A stretch of 64,000 bases of DNA from assembly GCF_020252405.1 (NCBI RefSeq), contig NZ_JADCDA010000033.1:1-64000 (forward strand), given 5' to 3'. The notes under the pieces were generated by a model that made no database searches, was not told the origin of the DNA, and saw nothing but the letters and a program-made list of their open reading frames with translations. The translations under genes and the position numbers were made by a program. This document shows, piece after piece, positions 23,507 through 33,157 of this stretch (the first letter of the stretch is position 1; every line of letters starts with the position of its first letter). The DNA is from Aestuariivirga sp. (GTDB lineage Bacteria; Pseudomonadota; Alphaproteobacteria; Rhizobiales; Aestuariivirgaceae).

Positions 23507-26500
23507 ATGCGCATTGAACGCCGCTATACCAAGGCAGGGCAGGACGCTTACGCCGATCTCGATTTTCGCCGCGCCACCAGCGAGATCAAGAATCCGGACG
23601 GATCGATTGTCTTCCGCCTCGCGGACATCGACGTCCCCTCCTCCTGGAGCCAGGTGGCGACTGACATTCTGGCGCAGAAGTATTTCCGCAAGGCGGGCGT
23701 TCCGGCGGCATTGAAGCGCGTCGAGGAAGAGACCGTGCCGTCGTGGCTGTGGCGCTCGGTGGCCGACGCGGAGGCCCTCGCCAAGCTGCCCGAGAAGGAG
23801 CGCTATACGGGTGAGCAATCGTCCACCCAGGTGTTCAACCGCCTCGCCGGCACCTGGACCTATTGGGGCTGGAAGGGCAGATATTTCGACACCGAGCAGG
23901 ACGCGCGCGCCTTTTTTGACGAGATGTGCTTCATGCTCGCCACGCAGAAGTGCGCCCCCAACTCGCCGCAGTGGTTCAACACCGGGCTGCACTGGGCCTA
24001 TGGCATCGACGGCCCGGGCCAGGGCCACTATTATGTCGATCCCGAAACCGGCCGCATGACCAAGTCCAAGTCGGCTTATGAGCATCCGCAGCCCCATGCC
24101 TGCTTCATCCAGTCAGTGGCCGACGACCTCGTCAACGAGGGCGGCATCATGGATCTGTGGGTGCGCGAGGCGCGCCTGTTCAAATACGGCTCCGGCACCG
24201 GCTCCAACTTCTCGGATCTGCGCGGCGAGAACGAGAAGCTGTCGGGCGGCGGCAAGTCGTCGGGCCTGATGAGCTTCCTCAAGATCGGCGACCGCGCGGC
24301 GGGCGCCATCAAGTCGGGCGGAACCACCAGGCGTGCGGCCAAGATGGTGATCGTCGATGTCGACCATCCGGACGTTGAGGAATTCGTCGACTGGAAGGTG
24401 CGCGAGGAACAGAAGGTGGCGGCCCTCGTCACCGGCTCCAGGACGGTCAAGAAGCACCTGCAGGCGGTGATGAAGGCCTGCGTCAACTGCGACGGCCCGG
24501 ACGGCGACTGTTTCGAAATCGACAAGAACCCCGCGCTGAAGCGCGCGGTGAAGGACGCCCGCAAGGCGCTGGTCTCCGACAATTACATCAGGCGCGTCAT
24601 CCAATTCGCCAGGCAGGGCTATACCGAGCTCGCGTTCGACACCTATGACACCGACTGGGACGGCGAGGCCTATCGCACCGTGTCCGGCCAGAACTCCAAC
24701 AATTCCGTGCGCGTGACGGACGAATTCCTGCTCGCCGTCGAGCGCGGCCTTGACTGGCAGCTGAAGTCCCGCCTCACCTCCAGGGTGACCAAAACCGTCA
24801 AGGCCGCGGCGCTGTGGGACAAGATCTCCTATGCCGCCTGGGCCTCGGCTGACCCCGGCATCCAGTATCACTCCACCATCAACGACTGGCACACCTGCCC
24901 GGCCTCGGGTCCGATCCGCGCATCCAATCCGTGCTCGGAATACATGTTCCTCGACGACACGGCCTGCAACCTCGCCTCGCTGAACCTTCTGCAGTTCCGC
25001 GACCAGGCAACGGGCAAGTTCGACATCGCCTCCTTCGAGCATGCCGTCCGCCTGTGGACCATGGTGCTCGAGATTTCGGTGATGATGGCGCAGTTCCCGT
25101 CGAGGGAGATCGCCAGGCTCTCCTACGAGTTCCGCACGCTGGGCCTGGGCTTCGCCAATATCGGCGGCCTGCTGATGACCGCCGGCATCCCCTATGACAG
25201 CCACGAGGGACGCGCCATCTGCGCCGCCATCTCCGCCATCATGACGGGTGTCTCCTATGCGACCTCCGCCGAAATGGCGAGGGAGCTGGGTCCCTTCAAC
25301 GGCTTCGCCAGGAACCGCGAGCACATGCTGCGCGTCATGCGCAACCACCGCCGCGCGGCCTATGGCGCAGCCGAGGGCTATGAGGGCCTCCGCACCAGAC
25401 CGGTGGCGCTTGACGAGACCGGCCTGAAGGACAAGGACCTGGCCGCCGCCGCCCGCCGCGCCTGGGACCTCGCGGTCTCGCTCGGCGAGGCGCATGGCTA
25501 CCGCAACGCGCAGGCGACCGTCATCGCGCCCACCGGCACGATCGGCCTCGTCATGGATTGCGACACCACCGGCATCGAGCCCGACTTCGCGCTGGTGAAG
25601 TTCAAGAAGCTGGCGGGCGGCGGCTACTTCAAAATCATCAACCAGGCGGTGCCGGAGGCGCTGCGCACGCTGGGCTACGGGACTGAGCAGATCGAGAAGA
25701 TCATCGCCTATGCCGTGGGCCATGGCTCGCTGGCCGATGCCCCCGGCATCGACCACAAGGCGCTCAAAGCCAGGGGCTTCGGCGAGGAGCAGATCGCCAG
25801 GATCGAGGCGGGCCTCGCCTCTGCCTTCGACATCAAGTTCGTGTTCAACAAGTGGACGCTGGGCGAAGACTTCTGCCGCACGGCGCTGGGCGTCCTGGAC
25901 GAGCAGCTCAACGACTTCGGCTTCGACATGCTGGCGCATCTGGGCTTCTCCAGAGCCGACATCGACAAGGCCAACATCCATGTCTGCGGCGCGATGACGC
26001 TGGAAGGCGCACCCGGCCTCGAGGACGGGCACCTGCCGGTGTTCGACTGCGCCAACCCCTGCGGCAGGCTGGGCAAGCGCTATCTCTCGGTCGACAGCCA
26101 CATCCGCATGATGGCGGCGAGTCAGCCCTTCATCTCGGGTGCTATCTCCAAGACCATCAACATGCCGAACGACGCAACCGTGGAGGACTGCGCCAACGCC
26201 TACATGCTGTCGTGGAAGCTGGCGATCAAGGCCAATGCCCTCTACCGCGACGGCTCCAAGCTGTCCCAGCCGCTGTCCTCGCAGCTGCTCGCCGATGATG
26301 ACGCGGATTCGGACGATGTGGCGGAGGCGCTGATGACCAAGACGGTGGCCGCCCGGGTCGAAACGGTGGTCGAGAAGATCGTGGAACGCGTGGTGGAGCG
26401 GGAGCGCTCGCGCCTCAGGCTTCCCAACCGGCGCAAGGGCTATACCCAGAAGTCGGTGGTGGGCGGCCACAAGGTCTATCTCCGCACCGGCGAATATGAC

Positions 26501-27172
26501 GACGGAAAGCTGGGCGAAATCTTCATCGACATGCACAAGGAAGGTGCCGCCCTTCGCGCCATGATGAACAATTTCGCCATCGCGGTGTCGGTCGGCCTTC
26601 AGTACGGCGTGCCGCTGGAGGAGTTCGTCGACGCCTTCACCTTCACCAAGTTCGAGCCCGCCGGCATGGTGCAGGGCAACGATTCGATCAAGAACGCCAC
26701 CTCGATTCTCGACTATGTGTTCCGCGAGCTGGCCGTGTCCTATCTCGGCCGCACCGACCTCGCGCATGTCGAGCCCTCGGAAATGGGCTTCGACTCGCTC
26801 GGCAAGGGCGAAGCCTCGGGCGATGCGCCGCGCCTGCCCGCATCGCGCGTGCTCTCCTCCGGTTTCGTGAGGAAGCCCAACCTCGCCTCCTCCAACGTGG
26901 TGGTGATGTCAGGCGCGCAGGCGGCGAGCGCGCGCGCCGACGGTGCGCTGGCGCTTGCCGATGCGCCGGCCCAGGTGACGGTGACGCGCCAGGAACTGGC
27001 GGTGGCGGTGGAGACCACCACCTCGCTGATTGCGGCCAACGACCGCCGCGCCGAAGCGCGCATGAAGGGCTATGAGGGCGAGAGCTGTTCCGAGTGCGGC
27101 AACTTCACCATGCTGCGCAACGGCACATGCCTCAAGTGCGACACCTGCGGCTCGACCAGCGGCTGCTCGTAA
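23507..27172 (+). CDS. nrdJ: Class II (adenosylcobalamin-dependent) ribonucleoside-diphosphate reductase
   Basis: Makes deoxyribonucleotides using vitamin B12 as radical source, independent of oxygen. The 1221 residues include the RNR barrel with [16 protein letters not shown], the active-site segment [20 protein letters not shown] carrying the NxCxE triad, and the loop [21 protein letters not shown] long insertion relative to compact NrdJ enzymes carries [11 protein letters not shown]. The C-terminal tail has a zinc-ribbon-like Cys cluster ([15 protein letters not shown] then [11 protein letters not shown]), which probably regenerates active-site thiols. The frame opens at 23417, but ATG 23507 has GAGGGA 10 bases upstream and the usual MRIERRYTK start. 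Regulation by NrdR is indicated by the boxes upstream. Confidence 0.96.
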   Translation: MRIERRYTKAGQDAYADLDFRRATSEIKNPDGSIVFRLADIDVPSSWSQVATDILAQKYFRKAGVPAALKRVEEETVPSWLWRSVADAEALAKLPEKERYTGEQSSTQVFNRLAGTWTYWGWKGRYFDTEQDARAFFDEMCFMLATQKCAPNSPQWFNTGLHWAYGIDGPGQGHYYVDPETGRMTKSKSAYEHPQPHACFIQSVADDLVNEGGIMDLWVREARLFKYGSGTGSNFSDLRGENEKLSGGGKSSGLMSFLKIGDRAAGAIKSGGTTRRAAKMVIVDVDHPDVEEFVDWKVREEQKVAALVTGSRTVKKHLQAVMKACVNCDGPDGDCFEIDKNPALKRAVKDARKALVSDNYIRRVIQFARQGYTELAFDTYDTDWDGEAYRTVSGQNSNNSVRVTDEFLLAVERGLDWQLKSRLTSRVTKTVKAAALWDKISYAAWASADPGIQYHSTINDWHTCPASGPIRASNPCSEYMFLDDTACNLASLNLLQFRDQATGKFDIASFEHAVRLWTMVLEISVMMAQFPSREIARLSYEFRTLGLGFANIGGLLMTAGIPYDSHEGRAICAAISAIMTGVSYATSAEMARELGPFNGFARNREHMLRVMRNHRRAAYGAAEGYEGLRTRPVALDETGLKDKDLAAAARRAWDLAVSLGEAHGYRNAQATVIAPTGTIGLVMDCDTTGIEPDFALVKFKKLAGGGYFKIINQAVPEALRTLGYGTEQIEKIIAYAVGHGSLADAPGIDHKALKARGFGEEQIARIEAGLASAFDIKFVFNKWTLGEDFCRTALGVLDEQLNDFGFDMLAHLGFSRADIDKANIHVCGAMTLEGAPGLEDGHLPVFDCANPCGRLGKRYLSVDSHIRMMAASQPFISGAISKTINMPNDATVEDCANAYMLSWKLAIKANALYRDGSKLSQPLSSQLLADDDADSDDVAEALMTKTVAARVETVVEKIVERVVERERSRLRLPNRRKGYTQKSVVGGHKVYLRTGEYDDGKLGEIFIDMHKEGAALRAMMNNFAIAVSVGLQYGVPLEEFVDAFTFTKFEPAGMVQGNDSIKNATSILDYVFRELAVSYLGRTDLAHVEPSEMGFDSLGKGEASGDAPRLPASRVLSSGFVRKPNLASSNVVVMSGAQAASARADGALALADAPAQVTVTRQELAVAVETTTSLIAANDRRAEARMKGYEGESCSECGNFTMLRNGTCLKCDTCGSTSGCS

Positions 27173-27199
27173 TCGCAAGCAGACAATGCGGGACGCGGG

Positions 27200-27234
27200 A
27201 GAGGCCGGGCATGTTCCGGCCTCTCTGCTTTTGC
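27200..27234 (+). terminator. Rho-independent terminator of nrdJ
   Basis: A perfect 9-bp stem, AGAGGCCGG (27200–27208) with CCGGCCTCT (27216–27224), encloses a 7-nt loop and is followed by CTGCTTTTG. It lies 27 bp after the nrdJ stop codon. Confidence 0.8.
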
Positions 27235-27725
27235 GCGCAAGGATGGGCGGTGGAGAACTTCTCACGCGCGCACGACGCGTCATCGGTGATAGGCCGATGG
27301 GCGTTCAGAGGCCTTCTGACTTGCTTCAAGCGGACTTCGAAAACCTCCTCGCCGAAAAATTATCCACACATTCTTGGCCGCGCCCACAGGCGGCCTTGAC
27401 ACGGAACCGCTGCTGACAGAGGCGCGGAAAGCGCAGTTCGTCCGTAGGCTGACGAGTGGGAAAACCCCTTGTTTCATTGGGTTTTTTCGGTGAACGGCGG
27501 ATTTTGTCCGTATACGTATTGTTTTGCGGTTTTTCCGAGCGTTTACCGATTGTTAGAGAGAATCCGCGAGGGTGCCGAACGTCGTTCGGCATATTGCCGA
27601 ATCACACTAGCGGGTGCAGAAAACACCACGATGACTGGTCAAGTACGGATTGCACATGCCAGCTTGCCCGTCTGTGTGAGGCTTGCCTGCGTTGTGGGGC
27701 ACTAACAACTCTAGGAGAGACAGCA
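27235..27725 (+). promoter_or_regulatory. Intergenic control region before the histone-like gene
   Basis: About 490 bp without a supported gene. Within it, AAAACCC (27461–27467) and GGGTTTT (27479–27485) form a 7-bp hairpin followed by Ts, a possible weak terminator. A perfect 17-bp palindrome, GCCGAACGTCGTTCGGC (27574–27590), lies about 136 bp upstream of the histone-like start and looks like a dimeric repressor or activator site. The segment is AT-richer than its surroundings, fitting a promoter region. Confidence 0.5.
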
Positions 27726-27839
27726 ATGGCTGCGAAGAAAGCTGCGAAGAAGCCTGCCAAGAAGGCCGCCAAGAAGGTCGCCAAGAAGCCGGCTAAGAAG
27801 GCCGCCAAGAAGCCGGCCAAGAAGGCCGCCAAGAAGTAG
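27726..27839 (+). CDS. Very small histone H1-like lysine/alanine repeat protein
   Basis: A 37-residue protein consisting almost entirely of AAKK and PAKK units, resembling the tail of histone H1 or bacterial Hc1/AlgP-type proteins. It has no globular domain. The ATG is preceded by AGGAGAGA about 7 bases upstream, and a strong terminator follows 21 bp after the stop, so it looks like a real, independently transcribed gene despite its size. DNA binding and compaction through charge is the expected role from composition; the actual role is unknown. Its repeated codons (AAG, GCC) make length changes by slippage easy. Confidence 0.8.
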   Translation: MAAKKAAKKPAKKAAKKVAKKPAKKAAKKPAKKAAKK

Positions 27840-27860
27840 TCTTACGAGACTTCAGGACTG

Positions 27861-27899
27861 GACCCCGGACGGCGCAAGCCTCCGGGGTCAGTTCTTTTT
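27861..27899 (+). terminator. Rho-independent terminator of the histone-like gene
   Basis: GACCCCGGA (27861–27869) pairs with TCCGGGGTC (27881–27889) around an 11-nt loop, followed by AGTTCTTTTTG. The position directly after the 37-codon gene supports that gene being transcribed as a unit. Confidence 0.85.
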
Positions 27900-27921
27900 G
27901 GGCCCCTTGCACCCAAACGAA

Positions 27922-27947
27922 AAGGGCCGCGGCTTGCCGCGGCCCTT
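27922..27947 (-). terminator. Rho-independent terminator of the L,D-transpeptidase gene
   Basis: AAGGGCCGCGG and CCGCGGCCCTT form a perfect 11-bp stem with a 4-nt loop. On the minus strand the hairpin is followed by TTCGTTTGGG, giving a T-rich tail, and it lies 20 bp past the stop of the minus-strand gene at 27967. Confidence 0.8.
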
Positions 27948-27966
27948 CGTGTTCGCTCCGGCGGGA

Positions 27967-28785
27967 TCACTGGTAAACATAGACCTTGGCGCCGATCCTC
28001 ACCTTGTCATAGAGCTCGACCACATCGGCATTCATCATGCGGATGCAGCCCGATGACGCCGCCGCGCCGATCGAGGAGGGCGCATTGGTGCCGTGGATGC
28101 GGTAGATCTTGCCGCCGATATACAAGGCGCGCGCACCGAGCGGGTTCTCGGGGCCCCCGGCCATCTCGGTTGGCAGCATATTGCCCTTGGCCGCTTCACG
28201 CCTGATCATCTCCGGCGGCGGCCGCCAGGTCGGCCACTCGGCCTTGCTGACGATGCTGGAGGCGCCCGACCACTGGAAGCCCTCGCGGCCGACGCCCACG
28301 CTGTAGCGCCGCGCCTGGCCGGGCCCCGTGACGAAGTAAAGGGCGCGCTCCGGTGTGGAGACGACAATCGAGCCGATGGCGTATTTGGAGGCGGGCGCCC
28401 AGACGATGTTCTCGCCCGTGGCCTCGTCCGGCACAGCCCGGGAGGAGGCCCCCGTTGAGGCGCGCTGCACGCCGGCGCGTGGCTTGTTGCGGTTCTGGAA
28501 CAGGCATTCGAGGAAGCCGTCGCAGGCCCAGCCCAGCTGGTTCGCTTGCCGCCGCGCCGCCGCTTGCTTGCGCGCTGCGGCGGCCTTTCTGGCCTCCGCC
28601 GCTTTCCTGGCGTCCGCAGCCTTCTTTGCGTCGACCTTCTTCCTGGCCTCGGCGGCCTGCCGCTTCTTCTTCAGCGGAATCTGCTGCTGCTCGCTTGCCG
28701 CGGGCGTTGTGGCCGCACAGGCCGGGGCCGTCAACCCGGCCGCCGACAACAGCGCCAGCATGAAAACCAAGAGGATTATGCGCAT
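27967..28785 (-). CDS. L,D-transpeptidase (YkuD) with Lys/Ala-rich coiled coil
   Basis: Forms 3-3 peptidoglycan crosslinks or attaches proteins to peptidoglycan; periplasmic. The 272 residues comprise a signal peptide (cleavage near ACAAT), a strongly charged Ala/Lys/Arg segment with repeats of ARKAA (about 35–80) that would form a helix or coiled coil, a short Cys-containing stretch (ACDGFLECLF), and the YkuD domain from about 125. The catalytic motif is HGTN at about 232 with SSGCIRMMN containing the nucleophilic Cys. The four-repeat basic helix recalls the histone-like neighbour but is part of a secreted protein. It is divergent from the gene at 28922, with 136 bp between them for promoters. 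Confidence 0.9.
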   Translation of the reverse strand: MRIILLVFMLALLSAAGLTAPACAATTPAASEQQQIPLKKKRQAAEARKKVDAKKAADARKAAEARKAAAARKQAAARRQANQLGWACDGFLECLFQNRNKPRAGVQRASTGASSRAVPDEATGENIVWAPASKYAIGSIVVSTPERALYFVTGPGQARRYSVGVGREGFQWSGASSIVSKAEWPTWRPPPEMIRREAAKGNMLPTEMAGGPENPLGARALYIGGKIYRIHGTNAPSSIGAAASSGCIRMMNADVVELYDKVRIGAKVYVYQ

Positions 28786-28921
28786 TCAACTCTCTCCAGT
28801 CTTACCTTCTTTCTTTAGCAACGGCCACGGTGGCGGTGCAAGTCTGCCATAATGTCGTGACGTTGATGAGGTGTTCGCGTATTCTCGATCAACATACCCT
28901 TGCCCTTCTCCAGGAGTCTTC

Positions 28922-30127
28922 ATGAACCGGATCCGTAAATGCCTCGCCGCCGCCTGCCTGTCGTCTGCCGCCCTTGTGCCGGGCCTCGCCCAGGCGCAGG
29001 AGGCGCCCCCGGCGGTCAAGGCCTTCCTCGAAAACCTTCAGCGGCAGACCTCGGTCACGCCGACCTATGACAGCCTGAAGGTGGACGGCGGCAACGTCAC
29101 CATCACCAATCTGGCGCTCAGCAAGCCTGCCAGGGACAATGACGCGGCGCTGAGCGTGAAGACGGCGGAGGTAACCTTCACCGGCATTGCAGACCAGGGC
29201 AATTCGCTGTGGAAGGTGGGCGAGGCGCGCTTCACCAACACCTCCGTCGAGATCACCGACAAGGACGCGAATCTCTCGATGAGCATTCCCGGCGCCTCGG
29301 CCGAGGGCTGGTACATCCGCGCCCTGCCTGCCTCGCCTGCGCCCAGGGACGAGATGCTTTCCAACATCACCTTCGCCAACAAGATGACGAGCGGGCCGAT
29401 CACCATCACCGCCTCCGGCCAGACGGTGAAGATCGACAGCATCGACACCGCCTGGAACGGCGACTCCGCCACCGGCATGGGCCAGTATACGCTGAAGGTC
29501 GGCAACCTTGCGATCCCCGGCTCCACCCTCGCCTCCTTCGACGGCGGCGACATGTGGAAGCAGTTGGGCTACGACGGCCTCAGCATCGACCTGAGCACGA
29601 AGAGCGATCTGGCGGCCTCGGGCGACGATCTTGCCTACAGCTTCAGCCTGTCGTTCGGCGCGCGCGATGTGGGATCGCTGAGCCTTATGGGCTCCATCGA
29701 CAGGCTGCCGGTTGCCGCCTATGCCCGGATGCTGCAGGACCAGATGGCCGGCAAGAGCCTCGACCTCGCTGCCCTCTCGCCGCAGCTGCAGGGAGTCGAG
29801 GTCAAGGGCGCGTCCCTGCGCTTTGACGACGCCTCGATCACCAGGAAGGTTCTGCCGCTGATCGCCGCCGCGCGGGGCATGGACGAGAAGGTGCTGCTGG
29901 CCTCCATTCCGCCCACGGTGCAGCTGACCTTCGTGCAGTTCCAGAACGAGGCGCTGACAAAGCAGGCGGTGGACGCGGTGACCAAATTCCTCGCCGACCC
30001 CAAGAGCCTGATGCTGAGCATCAAACCGGCGGCCCCGATGAAGGTCTCCGAAATCAGCGCGCTCGACCCCGCCAAGCCCGGCGACGCCATCACCAGGCTG
30101 GGCGTGACGGTGATGGCGAACGAGTGA
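28922..30127 (+). CDS. Conserved periplasmic protein of unknown function
   Basis: The 401-residue product has a clear signal peptide (MNRIRKCLAAACLSSAALVP, cleavage near AQAQE). The mature part shows alternating beta-strand patterns (GGNVTITNLALS, GPITITASGQTVKIDSID), suggesting a beta-rich fold like that of lipid-binding or AsmA-type proteins, with no cysteine cluster or catalytic motif I can name. I recognise it only as a rhizobial-type hypothetical protein. The ATG at 28922 is preceded by AGGAG 5 bases upstream and gives the signal peptide; the frame opens 17 codons earlier. A dispersed repeat follows 12 bp after the stop. Confidence 0.75.
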   Translation: MNRIRKCLAAACLSSAALVPGLAQAQEAPPAVKAFLENLQRQTSVTPTYDSLKVDGGNVTITNLALSKPARDNDAALSVKTAEVTFTGIADQGNSLWKVGEARFTNTSVEITDKDANLSMSIPGASAEGWYIRALPASPAPRDEMLSNITFANKMTSGPITITASGQTVKIDSIDTAWNGDSATGMGQYTLKVGNLAIPGSTLASFDGGDMWKQLGYDGLSIDLSTKSDLAASGDDLAYSFSLSFGARDVGSLSLMGSIDRLPVAAYARMLQDQMAGKSLDLAALSPQLQGVEVKGASLRFDDASITRKVLPLIAAARGMDEKVLLASIPPTVQLTFVQFQNEALTKQAVDAVTKFLADPKSLMLSIKPAAPMKVSEISALDPAKPGDAITRLGVTVMANE

Positions 30128-30139
30128 GGCTCCGGCCTC

Positions 30140-30246
30140 GCGCATGTTCCGTTCAGGCGGAATCGCCTGGACGGAACATCCGCCAGATCAAAAGCTTGAG
30201 CATGATCTTATCGCAAAACCGGTTTCACTTTTGCGGATCATGCTCC
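30140..30246 (+). repeat. Two-hairpin dispersed element (B then A)
   Basis: Module B (30140–30184) pairs GCGCATGTTCCGTTCAGGC with GACGGAACATCCGCC. A linker containing AGATCAAAAGCTT leads to module A (30197–30246), from GAGCATGATCTTATCGC to GCGGATCATGCTC. It fills the gap between two convergent genes, just before their shared terminator. Confidence 0.9.
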
Positions 30247-30260
30247 AGCTGACCAAACGA

Positions 30261-30288
30261 AAACGCCCGGGCACCCGCCCGGGCGTTT
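30261..30288 (-). terminator. Terminator of aspS (hairpin readable both ways)
   Basis: AAACGCCCGGGC (30261–30272) and GCCCGGGCGTTT (30277–30288) form a perfect 12-bp stem with a 4-nt loop. On the minus strand it ends in GCGTTTTCGTTTGG, 20 bp downstream of the aspS stop. The plus strand also has a TTTCTC tail, so it may serve the convergent gene as well. Confidence 0.85.
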
Positions 30289-30308
30289 CTCATTCGCGGC
30301 AAGCGCCC

Positions 30309-32087
30309 TCACGCCTCCGGCAGGTTCAGCCGGATGTGGAGTTCGCGCAGTTGCTTGGGCGTCACCTCGGAGGGTGCCCCCATCAGCAGGTCCTCGGCCT
30401 GCTGGTTCATGGGGAACAGCACCACCTCGCGGATGTTGGGCTCGTTGCAGAGGAGCATGACGATGCGGTCCACGCCCGGCGCGATGCCACCATGCGGCGG
30501 TGCGCCATATTGGAAGGCGCGGTACATGCCACCGAATTTTTCGAGCAGCACGCTCTCAGGATAACCCGCGATCTCGAAGGCCTTCTTCATCACCTCCGGG
30601 CGATGGTTGCGGATGGCGCCCGACGACAGCTCCACGCCGTTGCAGACGATGTCGTACTGATAGGCGAGGATGTCGAGCGGGTCCTTCGTCTCCAGCGCCT
30701 CCAGCCCCCCTTGCGGCATGGAGAAGGGGTTGTGCGAGAAGTCAACCTTCTTCTCCTCCTCATTCCACTCATACATCGGGAAGTCGACAATCCAACAGAA
30801 CTCGAAGCGGTCCTTGGCCGTGAGGTTCAGTTCCTCGCCCACCTTGTTCCGCGCTTCGCCGGCGAATTTGTAGAATTTCTCCGGACGACCGGCGACGAAG
30901 AAGCAGGCGTCGCCCACGCCGAGGCCCAGCTGATTGCGGATCGCATCGGTGCGCTCCGGGCCGATGTTCTTGGCGATGGGGCCAGCGCCACCCTCCTCAC
31001 CCTCGCGCCAGAAGACATAGCCCAAACCCGGCTGGCCTTGGCTTTGCGCATAGGAATTCATGCGGTCGCAGAAGGCGCGGCTTCCGCCCTTGGGCGCCGG
31101 AATGGCCCAGACCTCAACCTTGGGATCGCCTGAGATCATGCCGGCGAAGACCTTGAAGCCTGAATCCCTGAAGTGCTCGGTGACGGCCTGCATCTTGATC
31201 GGGTTGCGCAAGTCCGGCTTGTCGGAGCCATACCAGCGGATCGCGTCACGGTAGGCGATGTGCGGAAATTTCTGCGTCACGGGAAGCCCGCCGCCGAATT
31301 CCTCGAACACGCCGCGCAAGACCGGCTCCACCGCGTTGAACACGTCGTCCTGGGTGACGAAGCTCATCTCGATGTCGAGCTGGTAGAACTCGCCCGGGCT
31401 GCGGTCGGCGCGGGCGTCCTCGTCGCGGAAGCAGGGCGCGATCTGGAAATAGCGATCGAAGCCCGACATCATGATCAGCTGCTTGAACTGCTGCGGCGCC
31501 TGCGGCAACGCATAGAACTTGCCGGGGTGGATGCGCGACGGCACGAGGAAGTCGCGCGCACCCTCGGGCGAGGACGCGGTGAGGATCGGCGTCTGGAACT
31601 CGAAGAAGCCCTGCTCCACCATGCGCCGCCGAAGCGAATTGATGATTGCTCCACGCTTCATGATGTTCTTGTGGATGCGCTCGCGGCGGAGATCGAGGAA
31701 GCGGTAGCGCAGCCGGGTGTCCTCCGGATATTCGGTGTCGCCGAACACGGGCAGCGGCAGTTCAGCCGCTTGGGCCAGCACCTCAATGCCGGTGGCGAAG
31801 ATCTCGATCAGGCCGGTCAGCATATCATGGTTCTCGGTGCCGGGGGGCCGCGGGCGCACCTTGCCGTCAACCCGGATCACCCATTCGGAGCGCACCTTCT
31901 CAGCCGCCTTGAAGGCAGGCGAATCCGGGTCCGCCACCACCTGGGTCATGCCGTAATGGTCGCGCAGGTCGATGAACAGCACGCCGCCATGATCACGGAC
32001 ACGGTGAACCCAGCCGGAGAGGCGAATGTCCTGCCCGGCATTGCCGGGGCGGAGCTGGCCACAGGTGTGGCTGCGGTAGGCGTGCAT
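30309..32087 (-). CDS. aspS: Aspartyl-tRNA synthetase
   Basis: Charges tRNA-Asp; in alphaproteobacteria with GatCAB the bacterial enzyme often also charges tRNA-Asn. The 592 residues begin [18 protein letters not shown] and include the OB-fold anticodon domain ([15 protein letters not shown]-like), the class II motifs (motif 2 in [19 protein letters not shown]), the bacterial GAD insertion, and motif 3 in [18 protein letters not shown] four codons upstream (32099) is in frame, but the ATG at 32087 has GAGGA six bases ahead. Discriminating or not cannot be told from the sequence by eye. Confidence 0.96.
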   Translation of the reverse strand: MHAYRSHTCGQLRPGNAGQDIRLSGWVHRVRDHGGVLFIDLRDHYGMTQVVADPDSPAFKAAEKVRSEWVIRVDGKVRPRPPGTENHDMLTGLIEIFATGIEVLAQAAELPLPVFGDTEYPEDTRLRYRFLDLRRERIHKNIMKRGAIINSLRRRMVEQGFFEFQTPILTASSPEGARDFLVPSRIHPGKFYALPQAPQQFKQLIMMSGFDRYFQIAPCFRDEDARADRSPGEFYQLDIEMSFVTQDDVFNAVEPVLRGVFEEFGGGLPVTQKFPHIAYRDAIRWYGSDKPDLRNPIKMQAVTEHFRDSGFKVFAGMISGDPKVEVWAIPAPKGGSRAFCDRMNSYAQSQGQPGLGYVFWREGEEGGAGPIAKNIGPERTDAIRNQLGLGVGDACFFVAGRPEKFYKFAGEARNKVGEELNLTAKDRFEFCWIVDFPMYEWNEEEKKVDFSHNPFSMPQGGLEALETKDPLDILAYQYDIVCNGVELSSGAIRNHRPEVMKKAFEIAGYPESVLLEKFGGMYRAFQYGAPPHGGIAPGVDRIVMLLCNEPNIREVVLFPMNQQAEDLLMGAPSEVTPKQLRELHIRLNLPEA

Positions 32088-32120
32088 TGAAATCCTCACA
32101 AATCAGGACGTTCGGGGCGC

Positions 32121-32224
32121 TGGAGCAGGTTTCGGTTCAGCGAAATCGAAACCTGATCTATCTCTTTGTTTGGTCGCATTTTCGACGGTCAACCGGGTGT
32201 CCACTTGGCCTGAAAATGCTTTAG
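32121..32224 (+). repeat. Dispersed repeat family C, full copy
   Basis: CAGGTTTCGGTT and AATCGAAACCTG form a hairpin, followed by CTTTGTTTGGTCGCATTTTC, then an ACGGTCAACCGGGTGTCCAC stretch and CCTGAAAATGCT. It matches 5481–5582 with only scattered differences. It lies in the 310-bp gap upstream of aspS; the remaining 170 bp (32225–32397) show nothing I can name. Confidence 0.88.
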
Positions 32225-32397
32225 GCGCATGGAGGGGGCGGTTTGTCAAGGAACGGCTTTCCCGCAATCCGCCTCCGCTGCACAATGGCTTCAACATCCC
32301 TGACGGCCAAGCGTTACCACCTCGGACGAAAGAGCTCTCCCAATCACTCTGGCGGTTCCGGCGTTCCGCCGCGCAGCCGCGCCGTGGCCCCCTTTGC

Positions 32398-33015
32398 TCA
32401 GTCGAACCAGAGTGAGAAAGGGTTCTTCTTCGGCCAGTCGGAACCGATGCCGCCGTTGCCGAAGAAGCCGCCGTTGACCACCACGCGGGTGTTGCTCATG
32501 CCGGTTTTCTGGACCAGCGCGAAGAGCTTTGCCGCATTCTCCGGCAGGATGCGCACGCAGCCGTGGGAGGCGCGGCGGCCGAGGCTCTTCACGTGGTAGC
32601 TGCCGTGCAGCGCGTGACCCTCGCCGGTGAAGAAGATCGAATAGGGCATGGGCGCATCGTCCCACTCCTTGGAGAAATGCTCCTTCTCCATGCGGAAGGG
32701 CCTGAAGGTGCCCGAGGGCGTGTCGTATCCGGCGGCACCCGTTGAGATTGGCCACTTGTAAATTTGCTCCCCGTCGAGCTCCACCGTCATCTTCTGGCTC
32801 ACCTTATTGACGGTGATGATGAGGCGCGGGGGCGCCGGGGGGGCCTTTTTCTTGACGGCCTGCTTGTTGGGTGTCGGCTTCTTGGCAGCTGCCGGCTTCT
32901 TGGCGACGGGCTTCGACTTCTCTGCCGGCGACGGCGTGGGGCCGGTGGCGGCCTGCGCCGCGGCGGGGGCCAGTGCGGCGCCCAGCGCCATGATCATGTT
33001 GCGTCTCGAAATCAT
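32398..33015 (-). CDS. L,D-transpeptidase (YkuD), short form
   Basis: A second L,D-transpeptidase, 205 residues. The N-terminus (MISRRNMIMALGAALAP) combines twin arginines with a hydrophobic stretch and an AQAA cleavage site, so Tat export is possible. A Lys/Pro/Ala-rich linker (about 28–62) precedes the YkuD domain with the motif HGSYHVKSLGRRASHGCVR, in which SHGCVR holds the catalytic Cys. The frame begins 13 codons earlier at 33054, but the start at 33015 fits the signal sequence. It is divergent from rimO. Confidence 0.9.
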   Translation of the reverse strand: MISRRNMIMALGAALAPAAAQAATGPTPSPAEKSKPVAKKPAAAKKPTPNKQAVKKKAPPAPPRLIITVNKVSQKMTVELDGEQIYKWPISTGAAGYDTPSGTFRPFRMEKEHFSKEWDDAPMPYSIFFTGEGHALHGSYHVKSLGRRASHGCVRILPENAAKLFALVQKTGMSNTRVVVNGGFFGNGGIGSDWPKKNPFSLWFD

Positions 33016-33157
33016 GTCCCGTTTTCCCCACTGCAAATCGCATTTGCAACGCACTTTTGCCGATAAACCGGATTATGCCCGAAGGCGAGCAGTTCGTGAA
33101 GTGCCGCGGGGAGCCTGAGAATTGCGCTTTCCGCCCCCCTCCGCTATGCACCGCCTC

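Noticed and set aside
24113-26767. 884-residue open frame opposite nrdJ
   Set aside because: Long antisense frames are expected in GC-rich DNA with strong third-position bias; no homology, and it is exactly antiphase to a well-supported gene.
30140-30246. Rho-independent terminator reading of the two-hairpin element
   Set aside because: The hairpins lack a following T-run, occur in divergent as well as convergent gaps, and a proper terminator lies 15 bp away at 30261–30288.
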